A stretch of 11,421 bases of DNA from an uncultured Pseudomonadales bacterium (GTDB lineage Bacteria > Pseudomonadota > Gammaproteobacteria > Pseudomonadales > Porticoccaceae): contig CALLDA010000001.1 in the NCBI GenBank assembly GCA_937998635.1, forward strand, positions 1 to 11,421. Reading direction: 5' to 3'. Below, piece after piece: positions 1 to 6,016 of the stretch; position 1 is the stretch's first letter; each line of letters begins with the position of its first letter. The notes beneath the pieces were generated by a model that worked only from the letters and a program-made list of their open reading frames with translations, did no database searches and was not told the origin of the DNA. Both the position numbers and the translations under genes were made by a program.

Positions 1-1350
1 GTTGGTCGCGGCAACGTTTTCACGAAGCCCTAATTCTCCGATGGCGGCAAACAGGGAAAGCTGACGCTGGGTAGCGTAGGTGGCCAGTTTTTCAAGCGTA
101 CCGTGACCAATCTGCCGCCTCGGGGTGTTGATAATCCGCAGGAAGGCATTGTCGTCGTCCGGGTTCACCAACAGGCGCAGGTAGGCCATGATGTCTTTGA
201 TTTCAGTGCGCGCATAAAAAGACGTACCGCCGCTGAGCTGGTAGGGAATAGCCTGAGTTTGTAGCTTTAACTCCAGCAATTTGGCCTGGTGATTGCCTCG
301 ATAAAGCACCGCGAAATCCCGGAAATGACAGCGACGGCGCAAGCGTTGTTCGATAATGTCGTTGACCACCCGTTCGGTTTCAGCTTCTTCATTGGTACAA
401 CGAATAATCCGAATTGGATCGCCGAGGCCAATGTCACACCACAGGGCTTTGTCAAAGACATGGGTATTGTTAGCGATCAGCGTATTGGCAGCGCGCAAAA
501 TACGGGCCGTAGAACGGTAATTTTGTTCGAGCTTAATGACATCGAGATGGGGGAAATCGCTACTCAGTTGGGCCAGGTTTTCCGGGCGAGCGCCCCGCCA
601 GGCGTAAATAGACTGATCGTCATCGCCAACCACTGTGAGATCCTCACGCTGGCCTGCCAGAAGTTTGACCAGCTCGTACTGAGCCAGGTTGGTGTCCTGA
701 TATTCATCGACCAGCAAATACCGAATCCGCAGTTGCCACTTTTCAAGAATATGCGGGTGCTCACGAAACAAAGTGGTGGGGATTAGAATTAAATCATCGA
801 AATCCACCGCGTTGTAGGTTTTTAGCGCTTGCTGATAGTGCTGATAAACCACAGCGATAGTTTGTTCGCCGCCAGTTTCTGCCAGTGATAAGGCCCGATC
901 CGGGGCAATCAGGGAGTTCTTCCAGGAGGAAATCTGGTTCTGCACCAGATCAATATGATCGGTGTCGATATCGCCATCGCGAACCATTAACTCTTTGAGC
1001 AGGCTCCGAGCATCCTCCTGATCAAAAATAGAAAAGCCCGGTTTATAGCCCAGGGTTTTGCTCTCCAGGCGAATGATATTCAGACCCAGATTGTGAAAGG
1101 TCGAGACAGTCAGCCCGCGGGCCATTTTGCCTTTGATCAGGGCTGAGACCCGTTGTTTCATCTCCCGCGCGGCCTTGTTGGTGAAGGTCACCGCCGCGAT
1201 ATGTCTCGCGGGCATATCGCACTGTTCAACTAAATATGCAATTTTGTTGGTGATAACGCTGGTTTTACCGCTACCCGCACCCGCAAGCACCAGCAATGGC
1301 CCGCTGATATGGTGAACTGCCCGGCGCTGGGGTAGATTGAGGTCGGTCAA
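1..1350 (-). CDS. rep: ATP-dependent DNA helicase Rep, N-terminal 450 codons (3' end outside window)
   Basis: Superfamily 1A 3'-5' DNA helicase. Rep is known to travel with the replisome and remove proteins ahead of forks. The frame is open from the window edge to a TTG at 1350-1348, giving exactly 450 codons. Motifs in order: Q-motif-like LNLPQRRAV (5-12), Walker A AGAGSGKT (23-30), motif Ia TFTNKAAREMK (55-65), Walker B LLVDEYQD (212-219), motif III GDDDQSIYAWRGA (242-254) and motif IV LEQNYRS (274-280). RGNHQ, GGTSF and LVNPDDDNAFLRI follow, as in E. coli Rep. Motifs V and VI and the C-terminus are missing because the window ends. Rep is preferred to UvrD because of close residue-by-residue likeness to remembered E. 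coli Rep. The start is uncertain: TTG 1350 fits the family N-terminus but has no Shine-Dalgarno, and the nearby ATG (1360-1358) is out of frame. Confidence 0.95.
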   Translation of the reverse strand, partial: MTDLNLPQRRAVHHISGPLLVLAGAGSGKTSVITNKIAYLVEQCDMPARHIAAVTFTNKAAREMKQRVSALIKGKMARGLTVSTFHNLGLNIIRLESKTLGYKPGFSIFDQEDARSLLKELMVRDGDIDTDHIDLVQNQISSWKNSLIAPDRALSLAETGGEQTIAVVYQHYQQALKTYNAVDFDDLILIPTTLFREHPHILEKWQLRIRYLLVDEYQDTNLAQYELVKLLAGQREDLTVVGDDDQSIYAWRGARPENLAQLSSDFPHLDVIKLEQNYRSTARILRAANTLIANNTHVFDKALWCDIGLGDPIRIIRCTNEEAETERVVNDIIEQRLRRRCHFRDFAVLYRGNHQAKLLELKLQTQAIPYQLSGGTSFYARTEIKDIMAYLRLLVNPDDDNAFLRIINTPRRQIGHGTLEKLATYATQRQLSLFAAIGELGLRENVAATN

Positions 1351-1427
1351 AATTAGGCATGCTGCTGATTGTTTGCGGGGCGCGATTGTATCAGTCGCGT
1401 CGTTAGTAGTGTGCGCTATAGAGGGAG

Positions 1428-1757
1428 ATGGCGCTAAGCGAGGATGGTCATACCAGCAAAATATATGATATGACCGGCCCCGACCTGCAGACGATGGCTG
1501 AGGCGCTGGATATCATCGCGCAGGCAAGTGGTCGAGCGCTCGACTACGTTCAAATCTCTCATGAGGCTCTTGTTGCTGGACTCGAAGAGCAAGGCACACC
1601 ACCGGTGCTGGTGTCGCTGTATCATTACCTATTCACCACTGTTCTTGATGGTCCCAATGCACATATCATCAACGGCGTTGAGGATGTTCTGAGGCGCAAG
1701 CCCGGGGGTTTTGCGACCTATGCTCAGAACGCAGCCGCTGCGGGGGCCTGGTTGTGA
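1428..1757 (+). pseudogene. C-terminal remnant of an NmrA-like NAD(P)-binding (atypical SDR) protein
   Basis: The 109 codons read like the C-terminal third to half of NmrA/TMR-type atypical short-chain dehydrogenases (NAD(P)H:quinone oxidoreductase 2-like). Visible are the IYDMTGPD stretch (residues 12-19), the following LQTMAEALDIIAQASGRALDYV helix-strand, and the closing GVEDVLRRKPGGFATYAQNAAA segment (82 onward). In intact relatives about 170-190 residues with the N-terminal GATG nucleotide-binding Rossmann fold come first. None of that is here: a TAG lies in frame at 1419-1421 and the rep gene begins 75 bp upstream. The ATG at 1428 has GAGGGAG directly abutting it, too close for normal initiation. 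I infer a truncated, probably non-functional fragment left by a deletion. A short expressed protein cannot be excluded. Confidence 0.7.
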
Positions 1758-1855
1758 GCAGGCTCTAGTGAGTGTTACGAGAGAAACCAGGTGGAGGATT
1801 GTCTGGGGCTTATGAACGCTGGTGACCTAAAACCGCTCCTGGGTCGCCAGCGCAG

Positions 1856-2116
1856 CTATCTTGATATGTAGTCGTCAAAAGCTGACTTTGCGGCTTTCAG
1901 GAAGCGCGTTGCGAAAAAATCCACACAATATCTACTGGGACCACGGTTGAGATATTTCATTTTATCTAAATGCTCTACAATCCCACCAGGCGGGATAGCA
2001 ACATGAGAGGTGTACCACCGATGCAGCTTGAAGAAGACTATTTTTCAAGGCATTGAGAATGCCTGGTTAAGTTTGAGAGTTCCGAAATAAAGCTCAACTA
2101 CCTGCTTCGTCCGGTT
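1856..2116 (-). pseudogene. Unrecognised protein-like frame with one internal TGA, possible decayed gene
   Basis: On the minus strand one frame runs for 86 sense codons from just after a TAG (2119-2117) to a TAG (1858-1856), broken only by TGA at 2047-2045. The downstream 62 codons read like a genuine protein C-terminus. They include FFKLHRWYTSHVAIPPGG (residues 4-21), an amphipathic stretch IVEHLDKMKYLNRGP (22-36), then SRYCVDFFATRFLKAAKSAF (37-56) and the end DDYISR. The upstream 23 codons (TKQVVELYFGTLKLNQAFSMP) are similar in character and in the same frame. No start codon with a ribosome site precedes either part; the only ATG in the longer segment is internal. I do not recognise a family. 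A relic of a larger gene is the likeliest reading, and chance is possible over this length. Confidence 0.3.
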
Positions 2117-2125
2117 CTAGCGACC

Positions 2126-2139
2126 TCCTAAATTTAGGA
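2126..2139. promoter_or_regulatory. 14-bp perfect palindrome upstream of the thiolase operon, candidate operator
   Basis: TCCTAAATTTAGGA is identical to its reverse complement. It lies 75 bp before the chosen thiolase start, in the only plausible promoter region of the acetoacetate operon. The size and symmetry fit a dimeric regulator such as TetR, GntR or MarR. No regulator gene is in the window, so the partner is unknown. Confidence 0.4.
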
Positions 2140-2160
2140 CAACCTAATTTTACGACAACC
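2135..2160 (+). repeat. Two 10-bp direct repeats (TAGGACAACC / TACGACAACC), 16 bp apart
   Basis: The copies at 2135-2144 and 2151-2160 match at 9 of 10 positions. The flanking AATTT also repeats, so the unit is about 15-16 bp. The first copy overlaps the right arm of the palindrome at 2126-2139. A 16-bp period is not a whole helical turn count, so these may or may not be protein sites. They could also be a remnant of a mobile-element end, though no matching inverted copy was seen nearby. Confidence 0.4.
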
Positions 2161-2201
2161 CGATTTCACAATGACCTGGCTTGCATAAGTCAGATTTTCA
2201 C

Positions 2202-2206
2202 GAAGG
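2202..2206 (+). promoter_or_regulatory. Ribosome binding site GAAGG deciding the thiolase start
   Basis: GAAGG sits 7 nt before ATG 2214. This supports that ATG over the in-frame TTG at 2181, which has no such site, and over ATG 2229, which matches the usual family N-terminus but lacks a site of its own. Confidence 0.55.
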
Positions 2207-2213
2207 TCTCTTA

Positions 2214-3431
2214 ATGAACAATACAATTATGAAAGACGCTTTTATCTGCGATGCGGTGCGTACGCCCATCGGAAAATTCGGTGGCGCTTTGTCTTCGGTT
2301 CGAACTGATGACCTTGGCGCATTACCCATCAAGGCGCTAATAGCGCGCAATCCCGATGTTGACTGGGCGGCGATCGAAGATGTGTTATACGGCTGCGCCA
2401 ATCAGGCGGGGGAGGACAACCGCAACGTCGCCCGTATGAGTGCTTTGCTGGCGGGGCTGGACCCGGTGGTGCCGGGTGTGACGCTGAATCGGCTGTGTGG
2501 TTCCGGCCTCGATGCGGTGGGTAGTGCGGCACGGGGAATTCGCTGCGGTGAACTTGATCTAGTGATAGCGGGAGGTGTCGAGTCGATGTCTCGTGCACCG
2601 TTTGTGATGGCCAAGGCTGACTCGGCGTTTAGCCGTAAGGCGGAGATTTTTGATACTACCCTGGGCTGGCGTTTTGTTAACAAACTGATGCAGCAGCAGT
2701 ACGGCACCGACTCCATGCCGGAGACCGCGGAAAACGTTGCCGAGCAATTTGGTATTGAGCGTGAAGCTCAGGATCGTTTTGCCCTGGCAAGTCAACAGCG
2801 CGCTGCGGCAGCCCAGGTGAGTGGTGTTTTTGACGAGGAAATCGTGCCGGTTGAAATTCCCAGGCGCAAGCAGGACCCGCTTATTTTTGCGTGGGATGAG
2901 CATCCACGGGAAACCAGTCTGGACGCTTTGGCAAAATTAGGCACGCCCTTCCGGGAAGGCGGCACGGTCACTGCCGGTAATGCCTCTGGTGTTAACGATG
3001 GTTCCTGCGCCTTACTATTGGCCTCGGAGCAGGCGCTTAAGCAACACGACCTGACACCGAAAGCACGTATTGTGGGTATGGCGACAGCGGGTGTGGAGCC
3101 GCGCATTATGGGCATAGGCCCGGTGCCGGCAACGCGTAAGGTGCTGGCGCAAACCGGTCTCAGCCTCGAACAGATGGATGTTATTGAACTCAACGAAGCC
3201 TTTGCCGCCCAGGGTCTGGCGGTGACCCGTGAGCTGGGTCTGGCGGATGATGCCCCCCATGTAAACCCTAACGGTGGCGCCATTGCCCTGGGGCATCCGC
3301 TGGGCGCCAGTGGTGCGCGTCTGGCCACTACAGCGATGTATCAACTTCATCGCAGCGGTGGCAAGTATGCGCTCTGTACCATGTGCATCGGTGTTGGGCA
3401 GGGCATTGCCCTGATTCTTGAGCGGGTATAG
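2214..3431 (+). CDS. Thiolase, acetyl-CoA acetyltransferase / 3-oxoadipyl-CoA thiolase type
   Basis: Degradative thiolase, about 405 residues and full length. It cleaves a 3-oxoacyl-CoA with CoA to release acetyl-CoA. Visible catalytic features are the nucleophile Cys95 in LNRLCGSG, the NEAF motif at 327-330, His361 in GGAIALGHPLGASGAR and the acid/base Cys391 in CTMCIGVGQG. The N-terminus (DAFICDAVRTPIGKFGGAL) and the segments GCANQAGEDNRNVARM and DTTLGWRFVNKLM resemble the PcaF/PaaJ (3-oxoadipyl-CoA thiolase) branch as I remember it. The neighbouring acetoacetyl-CoA synthetase, 30 bp downstream on the same strand, argues that acetoacetyl-CoA is the working substrate. No other 3-oxoadipate or phenylacetate gene is in the window. 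The thiolase fold and activity are secure; the substrate is an inference from context. Confidence 0.93.
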   Translation: MNNTIMKDAFICDAVRTPIGKFGGALSSVRTDDLGALPIKALIARNPDVDWAAIEDVLYGCANQAGEDNRNVARMSALLAGLDPVVPGVTLNRLCGSGLDAVGSAARGIRCGELDLVIAGGVESMSRAPFVMAKADSAFSRKAEIFDTTLGWRFVNKLMQQQYGTDSMPETAENVAEQFGIEREAQDRFALASQQRAAAAQVSGVFDEEIVPVEIPRRKQDPLIFAWDEHPRETSLDALAKLGTPFREGGTVTAGNASGVNDGSCALLLASEQALKQHDLTPKARIVGMATAGVEPRIMGIGPVPATRKVLAQTGLSLEQMDVIELNEAFAAQGLAVTRELGLADDAPHVNPNGGAIALGHPLGASGARLATTAMYQLHRSGGKYALCTMCIGVGQGIALILERV

Positions 3432-3448
3432 ATACCAGGTGTGTAATT

Positions 3449-3452
3449 AGGA
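3449..3452 (+). promoter_or_regulatory. Ribosome binding site AGGA deciding the acetoacetyl-CoA synthetase start
   Basis: AGGA abuts the ATG at 3453, which would leave no spacer. It is 9 nt before the in-frame ATG at 3462, a normal distance. The protein from 3462 (MKQLWQPSP) also matches the usual family beginning. Confidence 0.55.
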
Positions 3453-3461
3453 ATGACTTTA

Positions 3462-5423
3462 ATGAAACAACTGTGGCAACCGTCGCCAGCATTTCAGCAA
3501 CAAAGCAATATGACCGCTTATATGGATTGGTTGGCGGATAAGCATGATCTGCATTTCTCCGATTACGACGGGCTTTATCAGTGGTCCATAGCAAATCTCG
3601 AAGACTTCTGGCAAAGCATCTGGGATTACTACGAAGTCCAGTCAGCTACGCCTTTTAAGCAGGTGCTATCTTCACACACTATGCCCGGTGCGAAGTGGTT
3701 TGAAGGCGCGACCCTCAATTTTGCCGAGCATATATTTCGCGCCCGGGCCGATGATAGACCCGCCTTGCTAGCTGAGTCGGAATTTCGCGACTTGTACGAA
3801 GTTGGCTGGACCGAGCTTGAGAGTCAGGTGGCTCGCCTGGCACATTATTTAAGGGGTTTAGGAGTGGTGGCATGTGATCGAGTGGTTGCCTATATGCCCA
3901 ATATTCCAGAAACATTGGTGGCTTTTCTGGCGGCTAATTCCATCGGCGCAGTGTGGTCCAGCTGCTCGCCAGATTTTGGCACTAACAGTGTCGTCGACAG
4001 GTTTCAGCAGATATCCCCCAAGGTTTTATTCGCTGTCGATGGTTATACCTACAACGGAAAAACCATCGACCGGCTCGATGAACTGGCTCGCTTAAAACAG
4101 GCACTGCCCAGTCTTGAGCGAATTGTATTGTTTGATTATCGAGGTAATGCCGCAAGCAGTGATATTGAGCAAACCGATCATTGGCACCAGGCGCTGGAGA
4201 ACGATGCGACGGAAATTGTTTTCGAACAAGTGCCTTTTGATCACCCCATCTGGACCCTGTATTCCTCCGGCACCACCGGTATTCCCAAAGCCATTACCCA
4301 TGGTCATGGGGGTATTTTGATTGAGCATTACAAGCACATGGCCTTGCATTGTGATATCAAACCCGGTGATCGTTTCTTCTGGTTTTCCACCACCGGCTGG
4401 GTGATGTGGAACATCGGCGTGGCCTCTATGCTGGCGGGAGCGACCCTGGTGATTTATGACGGTAATCCCGCCTATCCCACTGTGGACCACCTTTGGTCCC
4501 TGGCCGAACGCGCTCAGCTAAGGCAATTTGGTGGCGGGGCGGCTTACTATATTGCCTGTATGAAGGAGGGTTTAGAGCCGGGTAAGTCTTTTGATCTTAG
4601 TGCGCTGAAATCTATTGGCTCCACTGGCTCGCCGCTGCCGGAAGAAGGTTTTGAGTGGGTCTATAGCGCCATTAAAAAAGATCTTTGGTTAATTTCGATC
4701 AGTGGTGGCACCGATATCGCCTCCGCCTTTGTCGGCTGTTCACCCCTGTTGCCGGTTTATTCTGGTGAGATTCAGTGCCGCATGCTCGGTGTCGATGTGC
4801 GAGCGCTGGACGATGATGGTAATCCGCTAATCGATGAGGTCGGCGAAATGGTGATCACTGAACCGATGCCCTCGATGCCGGTTTATTTCTGGAACGATAA
4901 AGACGATCAACGCTATAAAGCAAGCTACTTTGAAGAATATCCCGGCTGGTGGCGTCATGGTGACTGGATGCGATTGTCGGAGCAGGGCACCATCCAGATT
5001 ATGGGCCGCTCTGATTCAACGCTGAATCGTGGCGGGATTCGCATTGGCACTAGCGAGGTTTATCGCGGCGTAGAAAAGGTCGAAGCCATCGCCGATAGTC
5101 TGGTGCTCAGTATTGAGCTGTCCGGTGGGCGGCACTACATGCCTTTGTTTGTGCAGCTAAAAGAGGGTTTTAGTCTCAATGACGACATTGTTGCGCAGAT
5201 CAAGCAGTCCCTAAGAGAAGATTTTACCCCTCGCCATGTGCCAGACGAGGTGTTTCAAATCGACGAAATTCCCTACACCATGACCGGCAAGAAACTGGAA
5301 ACGCCAGTGAAAAAAATCCTTATGGGTTTCGATATTGAGAAGTCGGTCAATCGCGACGCTATGCGCAACCCGGAGACCATCGATTATTTCATTGAGTTTT
5401 CTAAAAAGACTATCAGCATGTAG
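3462..5423 (+). CDS. aacS: Acetoacetyl-CoA synthetase (acetoacetate-CoA ligase)
   Basis: Cytosolic acyl-adenylate-forming enzyme that converts acetoacetate, ATP and CoA to acetoacetyl-CoA, AMP and PPi. At 653 residues it is the usual length. An ACAS_N-type N-terminal segment covers roughly 30-95, with KWFEGATLNFAEH. The P-loop YSSGTTGIPK is at 267-276 and TTGWVMWN, typical of the acetyl/acetoacetyl-CoA synthetase group, at 310-317. GSTGSPLPEEGF (386-397) and SISGGTDIASAFVG (412-425) are as in AacS proteins. The adenylate-binding HGDWM is at 499-503 and the hinge region GRSDSTLNRGGIRIGTSE at 515-532. The C-terminal PYTMTGKK places the catalytic lysine at Lys610. It follows the thiolase by 30 bp, almost certainly in one transcript, giving a two-step route from acetoacetate to two acetyl-CoA. 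This fits ketone-body use or recovery of acetoacetate from PHB or amino acid breakdown. The final assignment rests on whole-length resemblance to AacS. Confidence 0.95.
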   Translation: MKQLWQPSPAFQQQSNMTAYMDWLADKHDLHFSDYDGLYQWSIANLEDFWQSIWDYYEVQSATPFKQVLSSHTMPGAKWFEGATLNFAEHIFRARADDRPALLAESEFRDLYEVGWTELESQVARLAHYLRGLGVVACDRVVAYMPNIPETLVAFLAANSIGAVWSSCSPDFGTNSVVDRFQQISPKVLFAVDGYTYNGKTIDRLDELARLKQALPSLERIVLFDYRGNAASSDIEQTDHWHQALENDATEIVFEQVPFDHPIWTLYSSGTTGIPKAITHGHGGILIEHYKHMALHCDIKPGDRFFWFSTTGWVMWNIGVASMLAGATLVIYDGNPAYPTVDHLWSLAERAQLRQFGGGAAYYIACMKEGLEPGKSFDLSALKSIGSTGSPLPEEGFEWVYSAIKKDLWLISISGGTDIASAFVGCSPLLPVYSGEIQCRMLGVDVRALDDDGNPLIDEVGEMVITEPMPSMPVYFWNDKDDQRYKASYFEEYPGWWRHGDWMRLSEQGTIQIMGRSDSTLNRGGIRIGTSEVYRGVEKVEAIADSLVLSIELSGGRHYMPLFVQLKEGFSLNDDIVAQIKQSLREDFTPRHVPDEVFQIDEIPYTMTGKKLETPVKKILMGFDIEKSVNRDAMRNPETIDYFIEFSKKTISM

Positions 5424-5594
5424 TGTCTGGCTTGTCAGTTCTGGTCGTCAATAGACGGGTTGGTTTTATTGTCGCGAATTGATAGCGGTAATATCGACCG
5501 AGTTTTCGCCGATGTATTAGTTTTCTTCCTATAGTTGTAGCCTATAAAATACCTGTCCATGTACGGCTAACTATAATCAGCAAAGTGACGCTTT

Positions 5595-5954
5595 ATGAGC
5601 CTTGAAAAACTGATCCAACAGATTAAACAACATCCTCAAACAGTCGAGTTCGACGACGTTATGGCGGTGATTGACCAGCACTACGCCTATACCGAGACAG
5701 GTTTTAGTAACGGTGTGGGTGAATATCTAGTCGTCAACGAGGCAGGCAGTAACGCTGGTTCCTGCCGTATTTTTGCCTTTGGCCAGCTTAACGGTTTAAG
5801 TCAGGCAGAGACGCTTGCCTGTTTTGGGCGCTATTACAGGGATGATGTTGTCGGTAATCCAGAGGGACAGGATCACGGGAATATCCGTGCTTTTATGCGC
5901 CACGGCTGGGAGGGTATTAGCTTTGACGGCGAGCCTTTGCGGGCTCGTATATAA
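5595..5954 (+). CDS. HopJ-family protein (type III effector HopJ-like domain)
   Basis: A 119-residue cytosolic-looking protein that is a single HopJ-type domain from end to end, with no signal peptide or membrane segment. Family hallmarks are VEFDDVMAVIDQHYAYTETGFSNG (17-40), NEAGSNAGSCRIFAF (48-62), SQAETLACFGRYYRDDV (69-85) and NIRAFMRHGW (96-105). The family was named after a Pseudomonas syringae secreted effector. Close homologues are widespread in non-pathogenic marine and soil Proteobacteria, where the role is unknown. No type III secretion gene or chaperone lies nearby, so effector function should not be assumed. No clear Shine-Dalgarno precedes ATG 5595. A TATAAT at 5572-5577 lies close upstream but has no good -35 partner. 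It converges on pilU. Confidence 0.88.
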   Translation: MSLEKLIQQIKQHPQTVEFDDVMAVIDQHYAYTETGFSNGVGEYLVVNEAGSNAGSCRIFAFGQLNGLSQAETLACFGRYYRDDVVGNPEGQDHGNIRAFMRHGWEGISFDGEPLRARI

Positions 5955-5978
5955 AAACAATGATCAGTTTTCATGTCT

Positions 5979-6009
5979 GCCAACACTGGGGATCCAGGCT
6001 GGTGTTGGC
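5979..6009. terminator. Hairpin between the convergent hopJ-like and pilU genes
   Basis: GCCAACAC (5979-5986) pairs with GTGTTGGC (6002-6009), an 8-bp perfect stem. The 15-nt loop includes CTGG/CCAG that can pair internally. It lies between two convergent stop codons, where a bidirectional terminator is expected. There is no strong T-run on either strand, so intrinsic termination is not certain. Confidence 0.45.
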
Positions 6010-6016
6010 TAATTCA

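Larger units (their letters stand above)
1758..2213. other. 456-bp region without an intact gene, between the NmrA remnant and the thiolase operon
   Basis: No intact gene is seen. A tiny frame at 1812-1871 (19 codons, ATG) has no recognisable product. The minus strand carries a protein-like but interrupted frame (separate entry). A 7-bp hairpin with a 3-nt loop lies at 2048-2064 (AGGCATT-GAG-AATGCCT) without a T-run on either strand. The last 90 bp hold a palindrome and direct repeats (separate entries) and must contain the thiolase operon promoter, but I cannot point to a convincing -35/-10 pair. Confidence 0.5.

Noticed and set aside
289..786. A 165-codon plus-strand open frame inside the helicase region
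   Set aside because: It lies opposite the rep coding frame, which carries all expected helicase motifs. Its translation resembles no protein family and it has no ribosome site.
2048..2064. Hairpin AGGCATT-GAG-AATGCCT as a terminator
   Set aside because: There is no T-run on either strand, and it lies inside the protein-like minus-strand frame.
2127..2160. Palindrome and repeats as the end of an insertion sequence
   Set aside because: No matching inverted terminal copy, target duplication or transposase was found in the flanking sequence.
2181..2213. TTG 2181 as the thiolase start
   Set aside because: It would add 11 residues not seen in the family and has no Shine-Dalgarno. ATG 2214 has GAAGG at 7 nt.
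2792..3328. A 178-codon minus-strand open frame within the thiolase
   Set aside because: It is the complement of a strongly conserved thiolase segment. Its composition (Ala, Arg, Ser, Pro, Thr-rich) is typical of an antisense shadow.
4092..4490. A 132-codon minus-strand open frame within aacS
   Set aside because: It is fully overlapped by the acetoacetyl-CoA synthetase P-loop region on the plus strand, and no domain is recognisable.
5446..5470. Possible terminator after aacS (CGTC-AATA-GACG then GGTTGGTTTTATT)
   Set aside because: The stem is only 4 bp and is separated from the T-rich stretch, too weak to call.
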